Source: Caproicibacter sp047777415
GTDB taxonomy: Bacteria; Bacillota; Clostridia; Oscillospirales; Acutalibacteraceae
Length of the DNA stretch: 64,000 bases
NCBI GenBank assembly: GCA_047777415.1
Contig: JBKEEO010000001.1
Location: forward strand, 186,001 to 250,000
Direction: 5' to 3'
The position numbers and the translations under genes were made by a program. Positions 16,920 to 25,574 of this stretch are shown in pieces. Under the pieces are notes generated by a model, which saw nothing but the letters and a program-made list of their open reading frames with translations, was not told the DNA's origin and made no database searches. Position 1 is the first letter of the stretch. Each line of letters starts with the position of its first letter.

Positions 16920-17921
16920 ATGTTTGCTAACATACCGGTGTATCTGTACAAAAACAATCCGAAGAAAAACTGGAATGGAGAAGACAGCAACTGCGGGCAA
17001 CATGAGTATATCAACGTTCTACAAGGAGAAACCAATTCAGAAATTTTGAATTTTCAACTGTTTTTAGATGATTCGACGCCATTGGATCTAACCGACAAAA
17101 CTGTCACGTTTTATTTCACAAAACCGGATGGAACAAAAATTTTCTTGCAAGCGGATATACCCCAAGAATCCGCGGCAAACGGAATTGCGCTGGTTACGTT
17201 GACTGCACAATGCACCGCCGTAAGCGGTTTGACGAAGAATGGTGTAATTCGCGTGACCTATCCTGACAACAGCGTGTTAAAATTTCCTACACCCAACCTA
17301 TATATTGCATCATCAAATTATGAGAATGCCATAAAAAGCACCTCAGAGTTTCACGCTTTGGACATTGCTATAAATAAAACACAAGAGGCCCTAAACGCTG
17401 CATCTGATGCTATAAAAACCTCTCAAAGCATCTTACAAATGAATCAAAATACAATCACCGAACAAATCAATTCACAAAAAGATATTGCCGGCGGGCTTGC
17501 AACACTTAACGCTCAAAAAAAGCTTGTACAAATGCCAACGGCGGCTGATGTTGGCGCTACACCAGATATGATTTCAGGTAATTGGACTCCAATCCTGAAA
17601 GGTGATACGGTGGCCGGCTCGCCAACTTTTGCTATTCAACCAGTCGGTAAATATTATAAATTTGGAAAACTCGTGATTATCAATCTTAATTTTGAGCTTT
17701 CGAATAAAGGCGGAATGGCCGGTCGTGTACGCGTATTTGGGCTGCCATTTACAATTGCTAACTACGGTAGTCTAAATATTACTTCATCATGCGGTTTTAC
17801 CCCCGCCATAAACAATGCGTTGGTTTTATGCTATAACAATGCAATTGAACTATGTGACGCTTCTAACATTGCGGACTATGCTGCAATCTGGGCATCAACA
17901 GGATTTTATATTTGCGAGTAA
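16920..17921 (+). CDS. Lone phage baseplate upper protein (BppU-like) / receptor-binding protein
   Basis: A 333-residue protein resembling phage BppU (DUF2479). Residues about 1-130 form the N-terminal domain with NFQLFLDDSTPLDLTDKTVT and FYFTKPDGTKIF. A helical, probably trimeric coiled-coil stretch follows (about 140-200, rich in Ala/Gln/Asn). The C-terminal half is beta-rich with the tail-fibre-like GNWTPIL. In phages this class anchors the receptor-binding tip that grips cell-wall saccharides. Here it stands alone, with no other phage gene nearby, inside a wall-glycan locus and on the opposite strand. AGGGGG lies before the ATG at 16920, which I prefer to the upstream frame opening at 16689. 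Its role is unknown. Confidence 0.75.
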   Translation: MFANIPVYLYKNNPKKNWNGEDSNCGQHEYINVLQGETNSEILNFQLFLDDSTPLDLTDKTVTFYFTKPDGTKIFLQADIPQESAANGIALVTLTAQCTAVSGLTKNGVIRVTYPDNSVLKFPTPNLYIASSNYENAIKSTSEFHALDIAINKTQEALNAASDAIKTSQSILQMNQNTITEQINSQKDIAGGLATLNAQKKLVQMPTAADVGATPDMISGNWTPILKGDTVAGSPTFAIQPVGKYYKFGKLVIINLNFELSNKGGMAGRVRVFGLPFTIANYGSLNITSSCGFTPAINNALVLCYNNAIELCDASNIADYAAIWASTGFYICE

Positions 17922-17922
17922 T

Positions 17923-17970
17923 AAAGGGTTAAGACGGCATTATGATTTTTGCACTGCCGTCTTAACCTTT
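17923..17970. terminator. Bidirectional terminator between the BppU-like gene and gtrA
   Basis: AAAGGGTTAAGACGGCA (17923-17939) pairs with TGCCGTCTTAACCTTT (17955-17970) with one bulged base. It is placed between two convergent stops and has T and A tracts on either side. Confidence 0.8.
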
Positions 17971-18399
17971 CTAATTTTTGTCGTTTGGCACCTTAAATGC
18001 AAAAAATCTTTGCCCTGCATAGTTCAACAAAGTAAAGAACCCCATACCGACCAGCATTGCTACGTTGTCTTGAACCTTTTGCGATTGACCGGAAAGAATC
18101 CACAACACAGCCGGTTTTGCAAGTCCATATGCCACAAGGTAGCATACTGCAATATTTAAGATAAATTTGGCTACAATTTTCCATGAACGATTTTTGTTTT
18201 GAAAAGTAAAATATTTATTTAAAAAATAGCTTAAAATACTGCCCACAATGTAATTTGCAGCTGTTGAAAACCAATAATTACAGCCTGCTAAATTATATAG
18301 AGCAAACATAATCGCTGTTCCGACAAGGGTATTAATGACACCTACAAAGATGAACTTTATGAACCGCTTATCAAAAATGTTTCCTATCTCTTTTATCAT
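17971..18399 (-). CDS. gtrA: GtrA-family membrane protein
   Basis: Small membrane protein (142 residues, four predicted helices) of the GtrA family, thought to flip or help transfer polyprenyl-phosphate-linked sugars made by GtrB. The family signature is seen in FIKFIFVGVINTLVGTAIMF and the paired motif SYFLNKYFTFQ; RFFAF near the end is also typical. I chose the ATG at 18399, which has GGAG upstream; an 11-residue longer frame exists. The start overlaps the 3' end of gtrB by 29 nt, implying translational coupling. With gtrB broken by IS30, the protein may have no substrate. Confidence 0.87.
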   Translation of the reverse strand: MIKEIGNIFDKRFIKFIFVGVINTLVGTAIMFALYNLAGCNYWFSTAANYIVGSILSYFLNKYFTFQNKNRSWKIVAKFILNIAVCYLVAYGLAKPAVLWILSGQSQKVQDNVAMLVGMGFFTLLNYAGQRFFAFKVPNDKN

Positions 18400-19141
18400 T
18401 CTGCTTTTTCTCCACAATGTTAGTCTTATCAATCAAAAAGTGCGGTCGCTTCTTTACCTCATAGTAGATTTTCCCAATGTATTCTCCAATTACCCCAATA
18501 GAAATCAATTGTACTCCACCAATGATTAAAATTGCTAAAATGATTGTGAAATAACCTGGTACAGTAATGCCATATCTGATGATATCGATAAAAGTCCATA
18601 AGATATAAAAAAAGCCAAGTAAAATTGAAATTGCTCCAAGCATAAAACAAATGCGAAGTGGTTTATTATTAAAAGAAGTTATGCCATCAATTCCATAACT
18701 GAGCAATTTTTTAAAATTCCATTTAGTTTCTCCAGCTATCCGTGGCGAATTCTCATATTCTATTATTTTCTTCTTAAAACCTACCCAAGAAAATAACCCC
18801 TTAGAAAAACGGTTATATTCATTTATTGAGAGTAACGCATTAACAGCTTTCCTGCTTAATAAACGAAAATCACCGATACCATCGGTTAAATCAACATCGA
18901 CTATTTTATTAACAAATTTATAATACAAATTTGCTGCTAAAGATTTGGATTTTTTATCCCCATGCCGATTTCGTTTTGCAATAACCTGATCATACCCCTC
19001 ATGATAATATTGAATCATTTTGGGTATTAATTCCGGCGGATGTTGCAAATCTGCATCCATAATTACCACACAATCTCCTTCAGCGTATGTAAGTCCCGCA
19101 AGCATAGCAGATTCTTTACCAAAGTTACGGCTAAAAGAGAT

Positions 19142-19154
19142 ATATTTTGAATTT
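19142..19154. repeat. Left 13-bp target duplication of IS30 copy A
   Basis: ATATTTTGAATTT, repeated exactly at 20363-20375. Joining the flanks through one copy restores the gtrB frame, which confirms the duplication. Confidence 0.9.
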
Positions 19155-20362
19155 GGTAGATTGTAAAATCAAATTGAACACATAAAAAGATTCCATAGCG
19201 CACAGGGAACTGTTAGGATAAAGTTACCACTCTCAATCTTGACAGAAAGGCCTGAACACTATGGACAAGAACCATTCTATCATAAAGATCGAAGAACGCA
19301 AGAGGGGACAGCATCTTAAAGCAGAAGAGCGTGGCGCAATCCAACAGTTAAAGAAGATGGGATTTAGCAATCGAAAGATTGCTAGCGCAATCAATTGCAG
19401 CCCCTCTACCGTGGGCTATGAACTACGACGTGGCACACCGGAATACTCCGGCCGAGGTCGCAAACCCGGCTACTCAGCCAAACGTGGAGCTGCAGTCTAC
19501 AAAGCGAATCGCAGTCGTTGCCATCGCCCTAGAACGGTATCCAGGAACTCCGACTTCATCCGTTGGATGGTTAAAAAGGTTCGTAAGCATAATTGGTCTT
19601 TTGATGAGTGCGTAGGGCGGGCCCGAAGCGAACATCGTTTTCCAGCCAAGGAAATCCCATGTACAAAAACTCTATATCATATGCTGTGGAAAGGGGAATT
19701 ACCGCTCACGCTATTTGAACTTCCTGAGGTATTAAATAGGCATTCTCGCAGAAAACCACGGCTTTCTAAGCGTATCAATGGGAAATCCATTGATTGGCGG
19801 CCACCTGAGGTAGCAGAGCGAAACACATTTGGACACTGGGAATCTGATACGGTACTGGGCCGAAAAAGAAGCGGTGAGGCAGTTGTATTTACCATTGTAG
19901 AGCGCCTGACAGGATATTATCTTTCAATTCGAATTGACGGCAAAACAACCACCGGTGTTGCCAGTGCCATGGAACAGCTAAAGGAACAGTATGGCGAGAA
20001 ATTTTCGCAGGTGTTTCGCAGTATTACCACAGATAACGGCAGTGAGTTTGCGGCATTTTCAGCCTTTGAAGAACTAGGCACGGCAATCTACTTTGCTCAT
20101 CCCTATTCTGCTTGGGAACGACCTGTAAATGAGAGGACCAATCGCATACTACGAAAATATATCCCAAAGGGTCGCTCCATCAATGGCTTTACCGCCGAAC
20201 AAATCTTAATGTTTGCAGACGAGATAAACGCCACGCCTAGGAAACGATTAGGTTATCAGACCCCTGAGGAACTGTTTGATGCTCAACTGGACAGAATTTA
20301 TACTTTAAACCCGTAGATAACTTTATCCAGTGAAAGTGTTCAATTTGTTATTGCAATTTAAG
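19155..20362 (+). mobile_element. IS30-family element copy A, apparently intact
   Basis: A 1208-bp element with imperfect 27-bp ends (left GGTAGATTGTAAAATCAAAT..., right end read inward CTTAAATTGCAATAACAAAT..., both followed by TGAACAC). It is flanked by a 13-bp duplication, long for this family, and inserted in gtrB in the antisense direction. Confidence 0.93.
19261..20316 (+). CDS. IS30-family transposase
   Basis: Intact DDE transposase of 351 residues. The N-terminal helix-turn-helix is visible as QLKKMGFSNRKIASAINCSP (residues 20-39), typical of IS30 proteins that bind the element ends. The catalytic core has HWESDTVLG (first Asp), TTDNGSEF (second Asp) and the Glu in ERTNRILRKYIPKG. A GACAGAAAGG stretch lies upstream of the ATG at 19261. 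It can supply transposase to copy B, whose gene is broken. It sits antisense inside gtrB. Confidence 0.95.
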   Translation: MDKNHSIIKIEERKRGQHLKAEERGAIQQLKKMGFSNRKIASAINCSPSTVGYELRRGTPEYSGRGRKPGYSAKRGAAVYKANRSRCHRPRTVSRNSDFIRWMVKKVRKHNWSFDECVGRARSEHRFPAKEIPCTKTLYHMLWKGELPLTLFELPEVLNRHSRRKPRLSKRINGKSIDWRPPEVAERNTFGHWESDTVLGRKRSGEAVVFTIVERLTGYYLSIRIDGKTTTGVASAMEQLKEQYGEKFSQVFRSITTDNGSEFAAFSAFEELGTAIYFAHPYSAWERPVNERTNRILRKYIPKGRSINGFTAEQILMFADEINATPRKRLGYQTPEELFDAQLDRIYTLNP

Positions 20363-20375
20363 ATATTTTGAATTT
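20363..20375. repeat. Right 13-bp target duplication of IS30 copy A
   Basis: Second copy of ATATTTTGAATTT, pairing with 19142-19154. Confidence 0.9.
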
Positions 20376-20681
20376 GCATCACTTGCACAAAAATTTTGAA
20401 TAATTTTTAATGTTTCATCATTACTGCCATCATCAATAAAAATTAATTCATACGAATATCCTTCTTTGTCAGATTCAGCTTTTATGATATTTGTGATTGT
20501 ACGATATGTCTGCATAATTGAATCATATTCATTATAACAAGGAATTACAATGGACAATAACATTTAACTACCCCTTACAAACTTAAAAGTTTCATCCTGC
20601 CGTTTTTGAAAGAAAGCATATCTAAACATAAAACTTCTTATTAAATTCCAGCCCTAAAATAACCTTACGACTATTTTTACA

Positions 20682-22166
20682 TCAAAGACATAAGATACGG
20701 TTCGCATAATCTACTATATATGCCAAAACCATTATTCCAGCAAAAACCACCATTCCAAATACCATTTTTTTAAAATATGATGTTTGACCGATATTCGAAT
20801 CGGTTATTATTTCTTTTAGCAGTATCCCAATAATAAGTAAAATTAAAACGTCTCCTATGAAAAACACACGGCTGCCACTTGCAAAAATAGTAGGAGAAAT
20901 AGCCATGATATATCCTGTAGTCAAAGCAGCTAAGTATAAAATTGTTGTAAAAAAGTTCAGCGCTTTATTAGAAAAAGCATTCATCAATAACACCGCAGCA
21001 AAAAGCAATACAGTCAGTGTTAAAATAGACGGCAATAGAGAAGACCAACCTGTATTAATATTGTTGGGGCCAGCAGACATAGTATTATAAAATAACTTAT
21101 CAAGGCTTTTTTCAATATCAATTGTAATTTGCTTAGTCGACTCATCTTGATAAAAATTTGGAGTCATACCGTGCTGGTAATTTGCAACACGACTTAGCAA
21201 GACATTAAATGGAATCAGTCTTCCTAAACAGAACAACGCAGGTAAGGATGATGCTATCACAAGGCTTGTATTTTCTTTTCTGTAACGATTAAAATACACC
21301 GCGAAAATTAATACTGTAAAAATAAAAAACAATAAATTTGATGCCGTTATATAATGACGATTTGTCCAATTGACAGCTTGGAAAACCTTATCTACAGGAG
21401 TCAACATCTGGAAATCTAGATACCACTGAATTTCCTTCCCTGCACGAACTCTGGTTCCGGGAGCCAAAATGTAAACTGTAATATTGATTAATCCAAATAC
21501 ATACTGGCCTACAAGTTTATTGGCAATTTTCATTTTATTTACTTTTAAATAAATGAATGTCAAAAAGCCAAAGCAAGCGAAAACCGCGAGTGGCTGCTCT
21601 ACGTAACAGGCATATGCCGTAGCAATATAATACAGAATATAAGTAATTTTATACACAGTTCTTTTCCCAATAAGAGCATAATAAAAAGGTAACAAAGCAC
21701 AAAGCAAAGCCACTGTGGGCCATAAATAGAAGAATGATCCTGTGTACCAAACTACACTGGAAGTGATGGTATAAGGGTAAATGGTAAAGAATGCACAGCA
21801 TAAAATGATATTTATTATTTTCCTTTTATGTGGATCTTCAATTTGAGCTGTTGCGAACTTGGAAAGACAAAGCATCAGGAAAGCCGCCATACAAGAATTC
21901 AATATTTTCCATAACGGCAAATTAAAATTCATTAATCCTAAGACGGCCTCAGATGACATCCGACCGCTCCAAGTAAAATATCTTTGTTTAAGGAATGGAA
22001 ATATTCCATACTGTGCAAATGCTTGTTGAAAATATGTATCATCACCGTCTTGAAAAGTGACTCTGCATATCATTAGGAAAACTGCAATCCCAAACACAGC
22101 AAACGGCATGTATTCACTATGATAAAACTGTTTAATTTTTTGCTTCCATGTTTTCTTTTCCATCAT
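20682..22166 (-). CDS. Polytopic membrane protein, GtrC / GT-C glycosyltransferase-like (DUF6056 type)
   Basis: Integral membrane protein of 494 residues with about ten or more hydrophobic helices. A periplasmic-side loop near residues 35-75 carries acidic and aromatic residues (TFQDGDDTYFQQAF and KQRYFTWSGRMSSEAVL), as in GT-C enzymes that take sugar from a polyprenyl phosphate and add it to a glycan outside the membrane. DUF6056 proteins share this layout. It lies just upstream of gtrB and gtrA in the same direction, completing a GtrABC-like side-chain module. The ATG at 22166 has GAGG upstream. The enzyme class is inferred from topology and context. Confidence 0.65.
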   Translation of the reverse strand: MMEKKTWKQKIKQFYHSEYMPFAVFGIAVFLMICRVTFQDGDDTYFQQAFAQYGIFPFLKQRYFTWSGRMSSEAVLGLMNFNLPLWKILNSCMAAFLMLCLSKFATAQIEDPHKRKIINIILCCAFFTIYPYTITSSVVWYTGSFFYLWPTVALLCALLPFYYALIGKRTVYKITYILYYIATAYACYVEQPLAVFACFGFLTFIYLKVNKMKIANKLVGQYVFGLINITVYILAPGTRVRAGKEIQWYLDFQMLTPVDKVFQAVNWTNRHYITASNLLFFIFTVLIFAVYFNRYRKENTSLVIASSLPALFCLGRLIPFNVLLSRVANYQHGMTPNFYQDESTKQITIDIEKSLDKLFYNTMSAGPNNINTGWSSLLPSILTLTVLLFAAVLLMNAFSNKALNFFTTILYLAALTTGYIMAISPTIFASGSRVFFIGDVLILLIIGILLKEIITDSNIGQTSYFKKMVFGMVVFAGIMVLAYIVDYANRILCL

Positions 22167-22173
22167 AACTTCC

Positions 22174-22662
22174 TCACCCGCTGACGGTTTTATCTGTTAT
22201 TAACAAAGACGTCGAACCGTCTTTTTCTCGAATAATGACTCCTACTTTATAAGTCTCATCTGGCTGCAAATCGGATAACATACACGCTGCACAAATTCCT
22301 GAGTGATCATAATCATGTCCATCGTTGAAATATTCTGTAACACTAGTCCGAACGACCATAACCGTATTTAAATGATAAAGTTGGCCCTTAGTATCTATCA
22401 ATACAATTGTGCGGTTAACATAATCAATATCTTGCCCAAGTTTTGCAACCCAGCCTTCTATCCGAACTTGTTTATCATTTTTTGTAATGCTGTCTATGTA
22501 ATAAGAATAATCTTCTGCCGCAGCATAATCTGTTTCATGCCCTGATATGATAACTTTTTGGTTATCATATCGATAGACAGCTGAAAATGCAACAGATATG
22601 AGGAAACAACCTAGCAATGCTAATATGATTTTCGTTTCTATTCGTTTTAGCATCTCATACAC
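22174..22662 (-). CDS. Small membrane-anchored extracytoplasmic protein of the glycan locus, unknown function
   Basis: A 162-residue protein with one N-terminal membrane helix (about residues 11-29) and the rest outside the cell. The exported part looks all-beta and contains QVRIEGWVAKLGQDIDY and a HDYDHSGICAACML segment with two close cysteines. I do not recognise a family with confidence. It lies 7 nt before the GT-C-like gene and 10 nt after the AlgJ-like gene, so it is co-transcribed and may help side-chain addition or acetylation. Possible alternative starts (second Met at residue 4) change little. Confidence 0.6.
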   Translation of the reverse strand: MYEMLKRIETKIILALLGCFLISVAFSAVYRYDNQKVIISGHETDYAAAEDYSYYIDSITKNDKQVRIEGWVAKLGQDIDYVNRTIVLIDTKGQLYHLNTVMVVRTSVTEYFNDGHDYDHSGICAACMLSDLQPDETYKVGVIIREKDGSTSLLITDKTVSG

Positions 22663-22672
22663 CTTTCAACAG

Positions 22673-24148
22673 TCACTCTTTTAAATCTATTCTAATCCTC
22701 TGACCAAAATAAGTTATCCCTTCCTCAACCATCTGAAATTCCAAATAATTGTTGTCACCTACATATTGATCAATGTTATCTATTGTAAATGTGTAAGTCT
22801 CGCTTGGTTTTATTTCCAAATTATCCGGAATATTTACACGATAACCAGCCTCCTTGCCATCCGGAAAAATACATAAACGGACCCAGCCATCTTCACTCAT
22901 ACTTGAATTTGATAAGTTTTTCATAGTGATTTTGATGGATGTATTTTGATTTTTATGAATTTCATCATAATCGGAGTGTAGTTCTGCATTTGGATTTTCT
23001 AAGGGCTGTGTTAGTAACCTTGGATCGCAGTCCTGTGCCAATGTATTGATATATCGTTCCGTTCTTTCAAATATTAGTATATCGGGTTTTGTCTTTTTCA
23101 CGATATTATCTTTAATATAATCGGACCAGATAAAATCAAGATGGGAACAATTTTCTGCAACTAATTGTTGCACTTTCCATCCTCCAAAATATGAATCGCC
23201 ATACATCAATATTTTTTTATTTGCGCAACTTGTATTTTCATAAAAATGACAACCTGTTGAAAAGAAATTATGTCCTGTTTGTTCGTTACAAATTTCATTT
23301 AATAAATCTTCATTTTGAACCTCAATAGCTTTCGGATTAATAATCTTGGTTGCATTTATTTCCTCAGGAGGTAATAAATTACGATTCCCCATCATTGAGG
23401 AAAATTCTCCTTTATAAACACTAGGAATCTGCTCAATTTCGATTGGCGGGACATCTATTAAACCATTTTGATACAGATGCTGCATCATTGTTTTATAGCC
23501 TATAAAGGCACCTTCCTCATTCCAATGGGTATCCGTTTGAAAAAATACAGTTTGATTATCCTTGGCGTCAATCAGTGCAGGCTTCGTGTTAACTACATTA
23601 ATAGTAGTATTTTTCTTTAAATAATCTGTCACAATATCAATCGGTGTCTGCCGCACCGAAAAATTACATCCACCAATCATTTCCGGATATACGCTTGCCT
23701 TGCTGGGAGTTAGGACAAGTACATACTCAATTCCCTTCTGTTTTAAAGCCCTCTGAATTCTTTCTTGAGTTGACTTGATTTTTTCTAGCATTTCCTGTGT
23801 TAAGGGATAGGTTCCTTTTGCTATGTCAATATTATGGTCCCAAGTATAAAAAAACCAATCATTTTTTCCAACCATAACTCTATCCGTTGGCGACGTATGA
23901 AAAAGCCGATAATTCAAGAAAGCATTTGTATTTAATAACTGCTCTCGAAATCCCACATTATCATTGATCCAATTTTCCACATCGTCTCTTATGTTTTGCG
24001 TTGAAAAAATTTCTGGAAATTTAGCCAAAGTACGGTTTTCTGTCGGGGAAATTCCTCCCCCTTTTTTATCCGCAAAAACAATGGGTAAAAATATACCGAT
24101 TAAAAAAACAGTTGCTAGAAATATAGAATTCATTTTTTTCATAGACAT
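22673..24148 (-). CDS. AlgJ/AlgX-like SGNH O-acetyltransferase, membrane-anchored
   Basis: Extracytoplasmic acetyltransferase (491 residues) expected to take acetyl groups passed out by the MBOAT protein and place them on the polysaccharide. A single N-terminal helix anchors it. The SGNH-like catalytic set is visible: the Asp-x-His pair in TDTHWNEEGA (Asp206, His208) and the Ser in MYGDSYFGG (Ser319). The family hallmark NRTLAKFPEI follows the anchor. I chose the ATG at 24148, with GGGGGGTGG upstream, over the frame opening at 24187, which would overlap the MBOAT stop. Residues after about 390 form an extra beta-rich domain, perhaps for glycan binding. Confidence 0.8.
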   Translation of the reverse strand: MSMKKMNSIFLATVFLIGIFLPIVFADKKGGGISPTENRTLAKFPEIFSTQNIRDDVENWINDNVGFREQLLNTNAFLNYRLFHTSPTDRVMVGKNDWFFYTWDHNIDIAKGTYPLTQEMLEKIKSTQERIQRALKQKGIEYVLVLTPSKASVYPEMIGGCNFSVRQTPIDIVTDYLKKNTTINVVNTKPALIDAKDNQTVFFQTDTHWNEEGAFIGYKTMMQHLYQNGLIDVPPIEIEQIPSVYKGEFSSMMGNRNLLPPEEINATKIINPKAIEVQNEDLLNEICNEQTGHNFFSTGCHFYENTSCANKKILMYGDSYFGGWKVQQLVAENCSHLDFIWSDYIKDNIVKKTKPDILIFERTERYINTLAQDCDPRLLTQPLENPNAELHSDYDEIHKNQNTSIKITMKNLSNSSMSEDGWVRLCIFPDGKEAGYRVNIPDNLEIKPSETYTFTIDNIDQYVGDNNYLEFQMVEEGITYFGQRIRIDLKE

Positions 24149-24161
24149 CTCGTCCACCCCC

Positions 24162-25573
24162 CTAAAATTGAAAATAGATAAATGCATTGTAAGCTGAGGT
24201 TATTACAAGCATAATAGAAACCGCCAAAAGAACAACCATCACCATATCTTTAAGGATAATTTGGGCATTAGTACCCTCAAAGCTATTTAAGAATCTCGGC
24301 ATAATTCTTTGCCAATCTATTGATGCCAACACTGCCACAATGAGTAGGAACATTAGCTTAGGCGACAAATACCAAGAAAGCAAAATCCCGTTTGCATTTG
24401 TATGGGTTACACCCAACATTACACCAAACATTTTCATAGCATAAGTTAGACTGGGTGCACGGAACAAAACCCACCCAATGTTGACAATGAAAAACGTTAT
24501 GAAAACTTTTACTACGTTAGGCAATTTAATTTCAATGTGCTTGTTTTTCATGAAGTGGTCGGCTAAGATAAATACACCGTGAAACAATCCCCAAACTACA
24601 AAATTCCACGCTGCTCCATGCCACAACCCGGTCACGGCAAAAACTATCAATAAATTGATATATACATTGCCTGTCCTGTTTCCGCCAAGCGGTATGTAAA
24701 GATAATCACGAAACCATGTGGAAAGTGATATATGCCACCTGCGCCAAAATTCCGTCATAGTTTTGGAAACATACGGATAGTTAAAGTTTTCCATGATATC
24801 AAATCCAAACATTTTGCCCAGCCCAATGGCCATATCGGAATATCCGGAAAAGTCAAAATAAATTTGGAAAGTATATCCAATAGAGGCGAGCCATGCAATT
24901 GCTGCTGTGTTGTTTTCGGCCGGGTTTGCATAGATTCTGTCTACCATGACGCCCAATTGATTGGCAATCACCATTTTTTTGCAAGACCAATGGTAAAACG
25001 CCATACCCCTTCACTGAATTTTTCCAGTGTACAGGTTCGGTTTTCAATTTGCCCTACCATATCGTCATAACGCGTGATAGGTCCCTGCGCCAGTTTCGGA
25101 AAAAATGATAAATAAAGTGCTATTTTCAAGGGTCTTTTTTGTGCCATGACTTTGCCATTGTAGACATCTACAATATAAGAAATGCCGCAAAACGTAAAAA
25201 ATGAAATTCCAAGCGGCAAGGCAATTTCTTTTAATGTAAAGGATGTTTTGCCAATCGTATTTATTGTACTGATAAAAAAGTTAAAATATTTAAAGTAAAT
25301 CAGCATCGCAAGGTTTGTTGCAATACCCAAAAAGAGCATCGTTTTTCGCACCCAACTGCCACTGCTTTGAATGCGGAAATATATCAGTCCAAAAATATAA
25401 TTAATAAAAATAGAGACTAATAAAACAATCAAATATTTTGGACCGCTCCAAGCATAAAATGCCAACGAAACAAGTATGAGGAAAACATTCCTGTAATTTT
25501 CTTTCAGAAGATAATATCCTAATAGAGTGAATGGCAAAAATATAAATAAAAAGACTGATGACGAAAATACCAT
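24162..25573 (-). pseudogene. MBOAT O-acyltransferase (AlgI/PatA-like), frameshifted in an A7 tract
   Basis: Polytopic membrane protein that moves acetyl groups across the membrane for polysaccharide O-acetylation. The N-terminal part (24968-25573) ends GVWRFTIGLAKKW-stop. The C-terminal part continues in another frame as KKMVIANQLGVMVDRIYAN with the MBOAT marks FDFSGYSDMAIGLGKMFGF, TEFWRRWHISLSTWFRDYLY and the catalytic His in GLWHGAAWN. The break is at a run of seven A (24974-24980); eight would restore one frame. This may be a decayed gene, a slippage-controlled ON/OFF switch or a sequencing error. It is immediately followed by the AlgJ-like partner. Confidence 0.88.
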
Positions 25574-25574
25574 G

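Larger units (their letters stand above)
18371..20563 (-). pseudogene. gtrB: GtrB-like polyprenyl-phosphate glycosyltransferase split by IS30 copy A
   Basis: Originally a DPM1/GtrB-type GT2 that loads a sugar onto undecaprenyl phosphate for later transfer to the wall glycan. The N-terminal piece (20348-20563) reads LSIVIPCYNEYDS and FIDDGSNDET. The C-terminal piece (18371 up to about 19154) contains FSRNFGKESAMLAG, MDADLQHPPELIP and two C-terminal membrane helices. Removing the IS and one copy of the 13-bp duplication restores the continuous codons N-S-K-Y-I-S-F-S-R, so the gene was intact until the insertion. An ATG inside the second piece could only give a fragment lacking the nucleotide-binding end. 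Confidence 0.93.

Noticed and set aside
12447..20362. The two IS30 copies as a composite transposon carrying the glycosyltransferases
   Set aside because: The copies are inverted and one is broken, copy A has its own private target duplication, and no duplication joins the outer flanks, so movement as a unit is not supported.
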